This document shows, in pieces, positions 1 through 11,565 of a stretch of DNA of 64,000 nt. Under the pieces are notes generated by a model. That model made no database searches, was not told where the DNA came from, and saw nothing but the letters and a program-made list of their open reading frames with translations. How positions within the stretch are numbered: position 1 is the stretch's first letter; every line of letters starts with the position of its first letter. Origin of the DNA: Allodiplogaster sudhausi (Eukaryota; Nematoda; Chromadorea; Rhabditida; Diplogasteridae); assembly GCA_945643635.1 (NCBI GenBank), contig CALZFC010000060.1, positions 1,346,501-1,410,500 of the forward strand, read 5' to 3'. The position numbers were made by a program, and so were the translations under genes.

Positions 1-24
1 GGTTCCGCCCAGCGCTGTACCGTT

Positions 25-240
25 GACCTTCTTGGCTCGACGTGGTGTCGAGCTGAGATGGCCTTCTTGGCTTGACGTTGGGTTGAGCTGAGATGGCCTT
101 CTTTGCTTGACGTTGACTTGAGCTGAGATGGCCTTCTTGGCTTGACGTTACGTTGAGCTGAGATGGTCTTCTTGGCTTGACGTGACGTTGAGCTGAGATG
201 GCCTTCTTGGCTTGACGTGACGTCGAGCTGAGATGGCCGC
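25..240. repeat. Minisatellite, about 34-bp unit (array 1)
   Basis: Six or so imperfect head-to-tail copies of a unit reading roughly GAGCTGAGATGGCCTTCTTG followed by GCTTGACGTGACGTT. Open frames here are by-products of the repeat. The same unit forms a second array at 1080-1350, and single diverged copies occur near 1650-1730. Confidence 0.9.
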
Positions 241-249
241 AGTTGAGCC

Positions 250-1020
250 AGCCATATGTAATCACAAGTCTTTAATTTAGCGTAAAACATTTAGAGAGAG
301 CTCGGAAGCTGTGTCTCTCTCTATCCTACATTTTTCTACAGAGAAAGGCGGTTTTTTTAGCTATGTAATGTTGTATAAAAGTAAGCCTGAACGATTAGAC
401 ATTTAAAAGAAGTTTCCTCATCCATCATTTTTATCGCAGAAACATAGTTGATTGCTCAAAATGACCAGAAAAATTTGAAGATTTCTATAGTAGCACTTAG
501 AACACATGATAAGAAGAGCACTTTGCAATAGAGAAAAGTTCGCCGAGCCTGCGACACGCGAGATCGCCGAGGCCACGGGAGCTCCGCCCCCTCGCTCATT
601 GGCCCATTTCAGGATTCGACCAATAGCGAGCGAGCCAGGTCTTGGCAAGTTGCCAACCGCTAACCAGACATGCATCCATATGTGCACAAAAGCTATTTAA
701 AATAAAATTAAAAATAGAGAGAGCTTAAAAGAGCCGCCTCTCTCTATGGTGTCGGATGCATCAGAGAAAGGCGGTTATTTTGACATATCTAAGGTAGTTG
801 CAGGAGAACGTTAAAGTGTCTCTCTCACAGGTTGGCAAGTTGCCAATCGCCAAAAAGACATGCAGCCATATGAAATTTTTGGTCGCTCCTGCTCCCCGCG
901 TTACCAAGTGTCCCCCAACACGCTGGCCTCACATGCTAAGAAAAACTCGGCTAACATAGGTTGCGCCAGCTTATAGGCATCCAGTGCTTCCTGGCCAAAG
1001 TCGGTTTAATCACCCAAGTT
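250..1020. repeat. Dispersed noncoding repeat units, left-end nest
   Basis: No gene is visible. The stretch holds two recurring units. The first (about 250-360 and 676-790, again at 1367-1465, 2815-2915 and 4655-4760) contains GTGCACAAAAGCTATTTAAA and a run reading AGAGAAAGGCGGTT. The second (about 895-1025, again at 2328-2455, 4172-4300 and 7290-7390) contains CATAGGTTGCGC and ends near GTCGGTTTAAT..CAAGTTTGAGGT. They are probably relics of a repeat family. Confidence 0.7.
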
Positions 1021-1079
1021 TGAGGTACGTCCTCAAACTGACTGCTTTCCCAGCTCAGCGCATCGCTGAACCGAGAGGG

Positions 1080-1350
1080 CCTTTTGGTTCCACGTGCAAT
1101 GGAGCTGAGAGTGCCTTCTTGGATTGGCGTGCCGTGGAGCTGAGAGGGCCTTCTTGGCTTGACGTGTCGTCGAGCTGAGATGGGCTTCTTGGCTTGACGT
1201 GTCGTCGAGCTGACATGGCCTTCTTGGCTTGACGTGAAGTCGAGCTGAGATGGCCTTCTTGGCTTGACGCGAAGTCGAGCTGAGATGGCCTTCTTGGCTT
1301 GACGTCAAGTCGAGCTGAGATGGCCTTCTTGGCTTGACGTGCAGTAGAGT
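1080..1350. repeat. Minisatellite, about 34-bp unit (array 2)
   Basis: Second array of the unit found at 25-240, about eight copies, with drift at the GACGTGTCGTCGAG part. A long minus-strand open frame runs through it only because the unit lacks stops in that frame. Confidence 0.88.
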
Positions 1351-1689
1351 CGAGACATGCATCCTTATGTGCACAAAAGCTATTTAAAATAGAATTAAAA
1401 ATAGAGAGAGCTTAAAAGAGCCGCCTCTCTCTATGGTGTCGGATGCAGCAGAGAAAGGCGGCTGCAGCTTTTGCGGTTCCTTGCGAACGCTTGGAACTGC
1501 AGCTTCTGCGGTTCCTTGCGACCGTTTGGAACTGCAGTTTTTGCGGCCAGGCCATATGTGCACAAAAGCTATTTAAAATAGAAGTTCTTCTTATCTAACG
1601 TAGTTGCAGAACAACGTTAAAGTGACTCCGCCGTCCTGGCTCTGCATTAAGTTGAGCTGAGTTGGCCGTCTTGGCTCGGCGTGCCGTCG

Positions 1690-2165
1690 AGCTGAGATGG
1701 CCTTCTTAGCTCTACGTGCAGTGGAGCCGGGATAGGCCTTTTTTAATGTTTTTTTTATTAATTGTAAAATGACGATGTGCAGCTTAGAATTACCTGAAAA
1801 ATTAGGAGTCTTTATTAGTGCATAGATTTACTTAAACTCTTAAACTTCGCATGCTTTCTGATGTGCTGTATTCGTAAGCTCTTTGGCTTGCTCTGAACTC
1901 TTCTTCAAACCTTTGATGTCTTTCTTTCTGTTCTTGCACTCCAGCTAAAAGCCCATTAGCTTTTTACTCCCTAAGCTTAGCTGAGTCCCGAAACTTTAAA
2001 AAACTCCTTAACTCTTCTTTAACTCCCTAAGCTTAACTGAGCCCCAAAACTCTAAAAATTCCTAAAGCTTAACTGAGCCCCAAAACTCTAAAAACTCCTA
2101 AACTCTTCTTAGCTCTTTTAAGCTCTTAAGCTCCCTAAAATAGCGGTAGTCCCAGAAATAGCGTA
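1690..2165. repeat. Long direct repeat, left copy (partner 7455-7965)
   Basis: This segment, from GGAGCCGGGATAGGCC to CTAAAATAGCGGTAGTCCC, is nearly identical to 7455-7965. Inside it a short motif CCCTAAGCTTAACTGAGCCC with AACTCTAAAAACTCC is tandemly repeated, with one more copy in the right partner. No coding content is seen. Confidence 0.85.
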
Positions 2166-2225
2166 ACTTAGTTAACTAGTCCCCTGTTCAGAGCAACATA
2201 GCTAATGGATGTCATAGCTAAAAAT

Positions 2226-2930
2226 AGCACACAAAACGATGAGCGTCCTCGAAGACAGCGAAAAGAGCGAAAATAGCCTCACAACGATGAGAGCAGACAT
2301 AGAAAGATAGCCGCTCCGTCCCTCCCGAGCTGCCCCGTGTCCCCGCTAACGCGGGCCCCACGTGTTAAGCAAACCCCGCCCGACATAGGTTGCGCGCGCG
2401 CGTATGCACCCAAGCCGCCCCTGCAACTCAGCCGGTTTAATTACTCAAGTTTGAGGTAGCCATTTTGGCTTGCCGAGAGACACAGCCAATGTGCTTCTTT
2501 TTGCTTCAGCTGTCAGAACAGCCTGAGCAGCATTGTTTTTTATTGAGAAATCATAACAGCACAGCATACATAGCAAATGAATAATTGAGAGAATTTATCA
2601 AAATAGCAGACATAGAAAATAAATCATTGTGAGCACTTAGCAAAATAGCAGACTTAGAAAATAAATAAAATAAATAATTGAGAGAACTTAGAAAAATAGC
2701 AGACATAGAATATAAATAATTTCGAGAACTAAGCAAAATAACAGACATAGAAAATAAATAATTGAGAGAATTTAGCATAGTCAGAGCAAACCACAGCCTT
2801 GAGACAACTTAGAAATGTGCACAAAAACCTTTAAAATAGAATAAAAAATAGATATAGCTCGAAATAGCCGTATTTCTTTATGGTGTTGGATGCAGCAGAG
2901 AAAGGCGGTTATTTTGATGTGTCTAACTTA
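2226..2930. repeat. Long direct repeat, left copy (partner 4070-4765)
   Basis: About 700 bp nearly identical to 4070-4765. It starts near GAGCGTCCTCGAAGACAGCG, passes a GC-rich patch (CCCCGCTAACGCGGGCC) and ends in an AT-rich tandem array of an approximately 40-bp unit (TAGAAAATAAATAATTGAGA with AGCAAAATAGCAGACA) at 2551-2778. The Leu/Ser-rich minus-strand frames over the array are repeat artefacts. Confidence 0.88.
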
Positions 2931-3349
2931 CTTAAAGTACAACCTTAAAGGGTCTCTCTCGCCACTTGGCAAGCTGCCAAAGCATCAAAACATGCAGCCA
3001 TATGTACTCGGTTTGTACTTTCTTTTTTTATTTTCCATGCTTTAATGTGGCTCTCCTATGATGGGAATTAGCTTATTACAAAGCTCTCAGTCTGCACATT
3101 TTATATATCTAACTCATTCTCTGTATCTCTCGCAATCTCTCTCTCTCTCAAGTTAAACACATTTATTCCCGCATACATCTGTCGCTCATGTCTTTGGCAT
3201 AGCGAAATAGCGTTGCGCAGAGAAAAAGATTTTGGTCGAAAAGCCGTCAAGTATAGTGTGCGCTGGTTCATGGGCATCCCAGAACTCGGTTTAATCGGCA
3301 ACTTCGAGGCGCAGCCTCACGGTAGGCTCGCCTGTGAGCCTGGACGCTC

Positions 3350-3545
3350 TTTTTTTGCTGTTCCTTGCGAACGCTTGGAATCGCACCTTTTGCGGTTGCT
3401 TGCGAACGCTTGGAACCGCAGCTTTTGCGTTTCCTTGCGAACGCTTGGAACTGCAGATTTTGCGGTTCCTTGCGAACGTATGGAACTGCAGTTTCTGTGG
3501 TTCCTTGCGACCGCTTGGAACTGCAGTTTTTGCGGCCAGGCTAAG
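3350..3545. repeat. Minisatellite, about 36-bp unit
   Basis: Five to six tandem copies of TTCCTTGCGAACGCTTGGAA followed by CTGCAGCTTTTGCGG. Two further copies lie at 1470-1550. Both strands give open frames because the unit length is a multiple of three. This is not taken as coding. Confidence 0.88.
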
Positions 3546-3694
3546 AGCAATCTGAAATAAAAGAAGCATAATAATGCCATTACTTCGAGCTGATATCGCC
3601 TTCTTGGCTTTGTGTGCAGTTGAGCTGGAAAGCTATTTCATTTGTCATTTGCTTCATTTTCATCGTAAAATCATGTTTCGTAGCTCAAAATGAC

Positions 3695-4035
3695 CGGAAA
3701 ATTTAGGAGATTTCAATAAGAGCACTTAGAACCATAGCTAGGAAGAGCACTTAGAGCATTAGCTAATAATATCACTTAGAACCATAGTTAGTTAGAGAAA
3801 TTAGAAAAACAGCTCCATTAATATCAAAAAAATTCCGCCATTCCAGCAACATAGCTCCCGTGTTTCTCAGAGCCTTAAAGGAGCTTGTAAAGCCAAAAAA
3901 CCTTAAAAAATTAGTAAAAATAGCAAAAAAAAAAATTTTCTTTCTAACTTAGCCCCAAGCTTAACTTAGCTCATAGTTTATTTATAACTTAGCCAAACAT
4001 ATAACTTAGTTACCTAGTTTCCCTGTTCAGAGCAA
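3695..4035. repeat. Direct repeat, left copy (partner 4775-5045)
   Basis: Block reading AGCACTTAGA..CATTAGCTAATAATATCACTTAG and on to an A-tract and CCAAGCTTAACTTAGCTCATAG. It recurs at 4775-5045 right after the second copy of the 700-bp repeat, so 2226-4035 and 4070-5045 together look like a tandem duplication with internal differences. Confidence 0.75.
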
Positions 4036-4069
4036 CATAGCTAACGTCATCCACACAGCAAGATAGCGC

Positions 4070-4765
4070 ACAAAATCGAGAGCGTCCTCGAAGACAGCGA
4101 AAAGAGCGAAAATAGCCTCACAACGATGAGAGCAGACATAGAAAGATAGCCGCTCCGTCCCTCCCGAGCTGCCCCGTGTCCCCGCTAACGCGGGCCCCAC
4201 GTGTTAAGCAAACCCCGCCCGACATAGGTTGCGCGCGCGCGTATGCACCCAAGCCGCCCCTGCAACTCAGCCGGTTTAATTACTCAAGTTTGAGGTAGCC
4301 ATTTTGGCTTGCCGAGAGACACAGCCAATGTGCTTCTTTTTGCTTCAGCTGTCAGAACAGCCTGAGCAGCATTGTTTTTTATTGAGAAATCATAACAGCA
4401 CAGCATACATAGCAAATGAATAATTGAGAGAATTTATCAAAATAGCAGACATAGAAAATAAATCATTGTGAGCACTTAGCAAAATAGCAGACTTAGAAAA
4501 TAAATAAAATAAATAATTGAGAGAACTTAGAAAAATAGCAGACATAGAAAATAAATAATTGAGAGAATTTAGCAAAATAGCAGATATAGGAAATAAATAT
4601 TTGAGAGATTTTAGCATAGTCAGAGCAAACCACAGCCTTGAGACAACTTAGAAATGTGCACAATAAGCTTTAAAATAGAATAAAAAATAGATATAGCTCG
4701 AAATAGCCGTATTTCTTTATGGTGTTGGATGCAGCAGAGAAAGGCGGTTATTTTGATGTGTCTAA
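4070..4765. repeat. Long direct repeat, right copy (partner 2226-2930)
   Basis: Right-hand copy of the 700-bp repeat. It differs from the left copy mainly in the last units of the AT-rich array (4390-4617). No gene is seen. Confidence 0.88.
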
Positions 4766-5234
4766 CTTAGCGAAATGCACTTAGAGCATTAGCTAATAAT
4801 ATCACTTAGAACCATAGTTATTTAGAGAAATTAGAAAAACAGCTCCATTAATATCAAAAAAATTCCGCCATTCCAGCAACATCCCGTGTTTCTCAGAGCC
4901 TTAAAGGAGCTTGTAAAGCCAAAAAACCTTAAAAAATTAGTAAAAATAGCAAAAAAAAAAATTTTCTTTCTAACTTAGCCCCAAGCTTAACTTAGCTCAT
5001 AGTTTATTTATAACTTAGCAAAACATATAACTTAGTTACCTAGTCCCCTCCTTAGAGCAAAAGAGCTAACGTAATCGACGCCGCGAGATAGCGCACAAAA
5101 CGATGAGCGTCCTCGAAGACAGCGAAAATAGCGAAAATAGCGCAGGAACGATGAGAGCAGACATAGAACGGAAGCGAAATAGTGTTGGCAGAGAAAAAAA
5201 ATTTTCGCCGAGCCTGCGATTAGCGAGACGTAAA

Positions 5235-5440
5235 CAGTCACCGAGCCCACGACTTGGCTACTTGCCAAGCATTTTCAACTTGGCTACGTGCCAAGCTACA
5301 GTACGAACAAATTCGCGACGGGAGAAAACATAGTTCAAATTCAATTTTTCAACTTGGCTACTTGCCAAGCATTTCCAACTTGGCTACTTGCCAAGCTACA
5401 GTACGAACAAATTCGCGACGGGAGAAAACATAGTTCAAAT
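5235..5440. repeat. Short palindromic repeats, TTGGCTACTTGCCAA
   Basis: Five copies of CTTGGCTACTTGCCAAG or close variants, each able to form a small hairpin, within a duplicated 115-bp unit that includes ACAGTACGAACAAATTCGCG. Related TTGGCAAGTTGCCAA palindromes lie near 640, 830 and 2965. Confidence 0.7.
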
Positions 5441-5458
5441 TCGATTTTTTTTCGAATA

Positions 5459-6165
5459 TCGCCAAACTTGGCCAACATGTTTCTTTTAATGTTATTTTAC
5501 ATATTAGCTACAGTAACCCGTTCAAAAGGGTCAACTTTGGTCCGTTTGGTCAACTTGCTCCAACAGCCGCCAAACTTGGCCAGCATGTTTCTTTTAGTGT
5601 ACATTTTCATAATAGCTACAGTAACCCGTTCAAAAGGGTCAATTTAGGTCCGTTTGGTCAAATTGCTCCAAAAGCCGCCAAACTTGGCCAGCATGTTTCT
5701 TTTAGTGTACATTTTCATAATAGCTACAGTAACCCGTTCAAAAGGGTCAACTTAGGTCCGTTTGGTCAACTTGCTCCAAAAGCCGCCAAACTTGGCCAGC
5801 ATGTTTCTTTTAGTGTACATTTTCATAATAGCTACAGTAACCCGTTCAAAAGGGTCAACTTAGGTCCGTTTGGTCAAAGTGCTCCATAAGCCGCCAAACT
5901 TGGCCAGCATGTTTCTTTTAGTGTACATTTTCATAATAGCTACAGTAACCCGTTCAAAAGGGTCAACTTAGGTCCGTTTGGTCAAAGTGCTCCATAAGCC
6001 GCCAAACTTGGCCAGCATGTTTCTTTTAGTGTACATTTTCATTATAGCTACAGTAACCCGTTTAAAAGGGTCAACTTAGGTTCGTTTGGTCAAAGTGCTC
6101 CAAAAGCCGCCAAACTTGGTCAGCATGTTTCTTTTAATGTAGATTTTCATAATAGCTACAGTAAC
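5459..6165. repeat. Satellite-like tandem array, about 109-bp unit
   Basis: Six full copies and flanking partial copies of a unit containing GCCGCCAAACTTGGCCAGCA, GTGTACATTTTCATAATAGC and ACCCGTTCAAAAGGGTC. Copies begin near 5461, 5569, 5678 and so on at about 109-bp steps. Repeats abut directly with no unique spacers, so this is a satellite and not a CRISPR array. Confidence 0.92.
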
Positions 6166-7454
6166 AGAGCCTTAAAGGAGCGTATAAAGCCAAAGTACCT
6201 TAGAAAATTAGTAAAAATAGCAACAAAAATTTCCTTTCTAACTTAGTTCCAAGCTTAACTTAGCTCATAGTTTAACTTAGCTAAACAATCAACTTAGTTA
6301 CCTAGTTCCCTGTACTCCTCATAAGCTCTTACGTGTCTGCGATCATTTTAGCGTGTGCGAGAGGGAGGCGTGGTTTGCGTGAGAGGCAGAAAAAAGCGAG
6401 AGCACGGCGAGAAAAAGAGAATTAAGAAAAAGAGACATAAGCTCCTCCCCTCAGCCAACCAATAAGCTCTCAGTAAAACTTTTGCCGTCTACAGTATGAT
6501 CAAATTCGTGCGAGGACCTTTGGCTCTTTAAACTCAAAAGTCTCAATTATGCTGTTTACAACTCTGTAAGTACACAATACTTAACGTTAATATTCATAAT
6601 AAATTGCAAAAAATCTGCGCAAGCAGAAAAAACACACATTGCACCTCATTTCGCTCATTTCTTCGCACCTCTTTGCACCTCATAATTATTGGCACTTTGC
6701 CAATTCGCGCTGCCTCAACCACACATGCAGCCAAACAGATGAAAAACATTAAATATATACACTTACAACTTACTTTTCCACTCTCTCTCTATTTCTCTGT
6801 CTTCCTCTCGCATTCCTCTGTCTCTCTGCAAAAATATGCATTTTTTCGTGTCCATTGAACGCATTCACAAGTCATTTAAAGTTTTTGGCACAATGCCAAC
6901 ATGTGTGCGTTTACGCATTTTTTTCGATTAAAACACATTATAACACTTAAAAAGAGACCGAAAGTTGACTCTCTCTCTATACCAGTGAATTTTACAAAGT
7001 AAGAGCTTTGTAATGAGCTACAGAGAGATGTATATAATTCACGTTGAGCGTTCTCACAGACACTTACAAGTAAACGATCAAGTCCTGAAGAAGGCTGTTC
7101 ACATTGCAAGAAAGAGAGAGAGACGACTTAGAGAGAGAAAGAGAGAGAGAGAGAGAGTTCTATCATGTCTCTCCCACTCTACTCTTACTCTCTGATTTTT
7201 TTTTTAATTTTATGTATCCTTTAAAGCAGTAAAACTCTCAAAATAAAATTTTTTTGGCACTTAGCCAACATTCCAAGTACGCATATCATTAACTCCCTTT
7301 GAAAACTCGGCAAGTGTAGGTTGCGCAAATTCATAGGCATCCAGCGTTTTCGTCCAAAGTCGGTTTAATTTCCCAAGCTTGAGGTTGCTACTCAACTTGA
7401 CTCCGTCGTCCTGGCTCTGCATTAAGTTGAGCTGAGTTGTCCGTCTTGGTCTCG
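6166..7454. other. Gene-free stretch with simple sequence
   Basis: Nothing convincingly coding is seen. It includes purine- and pyrimidine-rich simple tracts (CT runs near 6780-6830, GAGA runs near 7110-7165) and a diverged copy of the CATAGGTTGCGC unit near 7290-7390. Open frames here follow simple repeats. Confidence 0.6.
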
Positions 7455-7965
7455 GTGTGCACTGGAGCCGGGATAGGCCTTTTTTAATGGTTTTTTTATT
7501 AATTGTAAAATGACGATGTGCAGCTTAGAATTACCTGAAAAATTAGGAGTCTTTATTAGTGCATAGATTTACTTAAACTCTTAAACTTCACATGCTTTCT
7601 GATGTGCTGTATTCGTAAGCTCTTTGGCGTGCTCTGAACTCTTCTTCAAACCTTTGATGTCTTTCTTTCTGTTCTTGCACTCCAGCTAAAAGCTCATTAG
7701 CTTTTTACTCCCTAAGCTTAGCTGAGTCCCGAAACTTTAAAAAACTCCTTAACTCTTCTTTAACTCCCTAAGCTTAGCTGAGACCCTGAACTCTAAAAAC
7801 TCCTTAACTCTTCTTTAACTCCCTAAGCTTAACTGAGTCCCAAAACTCTAAAAATTCCTAAAGCTTAACTGAGCCCCAAAACTCTAAAAACTCCTAAACT
7901 CTTCTTAGCTCTTTTAAGCTCTTAAGATCCCTAAAATAGCGGTAGTCCCGGAAATAGTGTAAGAA
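7455..7965. repeat. Long direct repeat, right copy (partner 1690-2165)
   Basis: Right partner of the 1690-2165 repeat. Its right edge, near 7962, joins abruptly to sequence of a three-finger gene (intron 4 text AAAAAGGAG..GAATTC), which marks the breakpoint that removed the 5' half of gene A. Confidence 0.8.
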
Positions 7966-8063
7966 AAAGGAGAGAATTCAAAATTGCACTATTGGCTTGT
8001 TTAAACGAGCTGTGGTCAAACATGGTTTTTGGTGCTGAAAGGTTGTATTTGCCTCACATCCAG

Positions 8064-9033
8064 GCGTCCGGCTGCAGATACTGCACGGCTGACCTGATAG
8101 AGGGCCTCAACAGTACCCTAATCAACAAGTGCTCGGATGGCCTCGAAATGTACTGGGCTGATTGGACATCGCTTTCCTTGTTAGATCATTAACTGATTGC
8201 CTTAACTACTTTGACTACATAATAAATCGGGCATCGAAGTGAATTGGAAACATCAATACTCTAATCCGGCTGTCAAAATTTTTACTTGTCAAAATCTTTG
8301 AGTTGCTCTGCAAGGTGTTTCCATCGGTTTTCGAAATTTCGAAACATTTGAAGATCGTACCGGAATTTGTTTGAGCCATGTGTACATCATATATTTTCTA
8401 GCCTTTTCGAGGACACGTGCTATATTCAGCGCACCATCGACCCGTACAATAAGCCGCAACACGATCTGCATTGTCGCTGCAAGAACGTGCGGCTATAGCG
8501 TTTTATTAGCTATTTCCCTTCAGGGTACGCATTGCTACTTCGTTAATTCCCTGTCGCGGATATGGCGTGGCTGTCTAGTGGCTCTCAGCGACTTTGAAAT
8601 ACCGGTAGTCAATATTCCTCTTTTAATGTGAAAACATCGCCATGTGACAGGTCGGCCGATTCGCAACAGACTACAAATACGGCTATGTGTGTGCGAGCGA
8701 CTTCTGTAACGCGGACGAAGAAGCGGCACGGGCGTCCCTCTGCGCGGCAAACGTGTACGACGCGTCACCCCAGTGCGAGCGAGACAAACCCGCCTCTCGA
8801 CCGAAACTCGACAACAACTGAAATGTTAGTAGACCTCTTTGTGATATGTATATGATCTTCTGTCGCGTAACTAAAGATTGAAATGACATATGAACTAAAA
8901 AAAACCCAATATTTTCTTCAAAAATATGACGTTTCAGCTAATGTGCTCAACATCGCCTGGCGAAAAAAATGGACTTCTTTCTCTCTTCTCAGTCTTATAT
9001 CTCTATATCTTAATCGCAATATACTGTGATTGA
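8064..9033 (+). pseudogene. Three-finger gene A, 5'-truncated
   Basis: This is the 3' half of a gene of the three-module Cys-rich family described at genes D, E and F. Recognisable exons are exon 5 (8064-8179, ASGCRYCTADL), exon 6 (8402-8486, FEDTCY..HCRCKN), exon 8 (8524-8604, GTHCY..CLVAL), exon 9 (8651-8824, VCASDFCNADEEAARASLC) and exon 10 (8938-9033, CSTSPGEKNG plus a hydrophobic tail). Exons 1-4 are missing, cut off by the repeat that ends near 7962. Exon 7 is cleanly absent: exon 6 is followed almost directly by the acceptor of exon 8. The tryptophan codon near the end of exon 9 is TGA, which would stop translation before the GPI signal. I infer a decayed copy. It could still be transcribed. 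Confidence 0.85.
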
Positions 9034-9545
9034 CAGGGAATCACAAAGGTTTCTATGATTTTTTTGGTAATTTTCGCAACTGTTTTGTTTGTTAAAATTT
9101 CTTTACGAGTAGATACATTTAGATTTCTTCGTTAGACAACGCTGATGCCTCCGTGTTTCTCTTCTCTCTGCCTCTTCTTCTCTGAGGAGCTCCTCTGCTT
9201 CCTGCATCTTCTTCTACATATTTCTTCAAATCCGACTGCTTCCTTGGCCCTTCCCTCCTTGTTTCTCTCTTTCTTCCTTCTCTCTTTCTCTCTCGTAAAT
9301 TAATTGACCTCCCAACATCATTTCCTTGTGCTAATGGTAAGGTAGTTACATGTCTGTCGTCAGAATCATCGATCAAGTCAAGGGAATTGTATATGTGTTG
9401 GCTCTTGTCCATAAATTGTTATTTTTATTCAAGTAAGACTTCTCAACATCTCTTTATTTAAAACCACACAGTCGAAGTAGTGTTCTCTCCGTTCTTCTTC
9501 CAGACAAGACAAGAGGCGAGACATTGTTTTCACAGTCTCAAATTC
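9034..9545. repeat. Duplicated downstream flank of the three-finger genes
   Basis: Noncoding, pyrimidine-rich sequence (CTTCTTCT and CTCTTTC runs, TTTATTGACCTCCC..CAT) that recurs downstream of gene B (about 19590-19860) and gene D (about 31320-31680). The open frame on the minus strand (Glu/Arg-rich) is the complement of the pyrimidine tract. Confidence 0.7.
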
Positions 9546-11149
9546 GTTAACTCCTAACACGAAATGCCTATGTTGAATGTACAGTATTTGTCGAGAAAGT
9601 GGCCGATTTGGGCGTAATGGAAGGGACTTCGACTATTTATCGCCTGTCAGAATCTAACAGAATAGCCGCAGATATTTATTTGCAATTCCATTGAAGCTTA
9701 AAGCAGCTGCATCGCGTCGTCTTCCACGCCTCTTCATGAGCTTTTAACAATCGTCAATAATGGCAAAGAGTGGAATATTCTAAATCCGTGCCAAAAATAA
9801 CCGCTTATTCGAAAATTTCAGAAAAAAACCCATTTTTTTAATTCACACTGTCTTATATGCATACATATGACGCGATTTTCAAAGGGCCCTACATGGATAT
9901 TGCATCAATAAATCAATAAATCGATCAAATTCGATAACATTGTTATGCAACACATGTGGTAAAATAATTAAATAAGAGAAACAATAATAAAGCTTGAAAA
10001 TTGGGCAGATTGAAAATAAAAAGATATTGGAAATAGGAGGAGGAAGGACTTGGCGAGCCTGGGAAAATTTGAGAATTCAAGTTACTTATCGAAAAATGTG
10101 TAAACACTCTAGAGAACACTCGATTTTCCGAAAATATATTAGGTTAAAAGAGTTTTTAATACCGGATTTTTAATATACGGGATTTTTTATTATTCATTGT
10201 TACAGTTACACCTTGTCCGCCGAGCCTTCTCAGCCAGACAGCTCCATCGGCAAGGCAACCCTGCTGGAAGACGAAGAGCTGACAATGAGTGAGCGAGTTG
10301 CAAAACGGCACTGTCATTGGACGACAATGAGCTCTGTCGCTACCAATCGGGAAGCGTCGCGTACTTGCCAACTGATTCACTTCCGGTTTTCTGGACGGCC
10401 AAAAAATTAATGAGAGAAATCGCTCATCTTGCTGTCGCGCCTGGCCCCAGTCTTTCTGGAAACGCCTGCAAGCTCAGGTCAGCAATCGCTGAGAGAAGCT
10501 TCAGCAATCTGCACTGCACTGTTGATGAAAACAAAATGTCTATTTCTAACATAAGCTGATTATTTAGGAGTCGCTGTGCACTCTCGTTCGATCCGCCTTC
10601 TGATTTTTTTAAAATCATTATGAGAACAGATTATTCCCGTTATTCTTAAGAATGATTGTTAAGAACATTGAGTTCATTTAATAAGCTCTTCTTGGTTCCA
10701 CTAGATCTTTTTTCAAAGACTCGAAGTACATACATATCTCAGGATCTCTCTTTTTGCAGTCTCTGTTGTGCTGCCCACTTACGTTGCTGTTCTCTCGACC
10801 ACGGCTTCCGATTCTCTCTGATACATGAGATTTATTTGACTGTCATTTCTTTTAAAATGACGTCAATAATGTCTGCATACTTTATGAATTAAAGAAATGC
10901 ATACAATGAGATAGATCAATTAGGTTATTTTAAGGATTATTCCTGCATTGAGGGTAAATTATTTAGGGTAAATGCCTAGAGTGAGGCATATGTACATGTG
11001 GTCTCGTGTTCGTAACGAAGCCTACTCTTCAGATGATATGCCGTGCATTGTCAGAATTTGCAAAGGCCTTATTAATTATTTTTTAGAGCGATGCTGTCGT
11101 AGTCTGTCTTGCCATATAATATAGCGGTGCATGAATATGTTTGGCGGAA
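9546..11149. other. Intergenic, with one possible exon relic
   Basis: Mostly AT-rich sequence with no gene. At 9866-9880 there is a lone TATGACGCGATTTTC, the terminus of the FB4 type, with no partner. About 10203-10290 reads as a plausible exon on the plus strand after TGTTACAG (acidic, EPSQPDSSIGKATLLEDEEL). About 10400-10556 encodes a frame with AERSFSNLH, weakly like the C-terminal region of hAT-type transposases. Both are too short to call. 10980-11150 is a diverged copy of flank block R5. Confidence 0.45.
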
Positions 11150-11400
11150 AGTGGAGATTAGAACACACCGCATGACCTTAAATGCTCATTTGTAGTTGGG
11201 CCACAAATGGGAAAATTCTTACGAATGCTGTATTTGTTCGGATTGCTTTTTGTAAACTGGTGCCAACGAACGAGGCGGGCCTTAAAGCAGAGAAGAAGCT
11301 TCGCACGCGCACGTTGCAGTACAGGAAAAAGGAAATATGCTTTGGACCACTATTTCTGCGACGGAGAAATAGTGAGAGACTGTTAATGAACAAAATTCCA
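11150..11400 (+). repeat. Flank block R1 upstream of receptor gene 1
   Basis: Begins GTGGAGATTAGAACACACCG and contains CTTAAATGCTCATTTGTAGT. Copies occur at 20440-20745 (minus), 25740-26035 (plus), 31970-32225 (minus), 33568-33810 (plus) and 38358-38480 (plus). It is part of the duplicated unit around the receptor and three-finger genes. No conserved protein frame is seen. Confidence 0.8.
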
Positions 11401-11565
11401 TATTATATAAGGCAAATAATGCGTGGCTAAATGCCACATTTTCATTAGATAATGCTTACATTTTTTGTAGAAGCTCAGACAAACAATAAGTGATCCGTTG
11501 AGCTCTTCTTCTCGACATCGCATTAGTAGCCAAAATCGTGTGTTCACGATTGAACCTGTCTATCG

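Noticed and set aside
1033..1374. 113-codon minus-strand frame over 1033-1374
   Set aside because: It is produced by the 34-bp minisatellite; the repeated LTSSQEGHL-like peptide follows the DNA repeat.
3213..3580. Overlapping frames on both strands at 3213-3580
   Set aside because: Both are translations of the 36-bp minisatellite, whose period is divisible by three.
5459..6165. Regular repeats that might be taken for a CRISPR array
   Set aside because: The 109-bp units abut without unique spacers, there are no cas genes and the genome is eukaryotic.
8535..8889. Minus-strand Arg/Ser-rich frames opposite exon 9 of the three-finger genes (also 18474-18803, 27855-28151, 40501-40770)
   Set aside because: They are antisense shadows of the well-supported exon 9 coding frame.
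10395..10556. hAT transposase C-terminus
   Set aside because: Only AERSFSNLH resembles the dimerisation region; the frame is short and no other conserved part is nearby.
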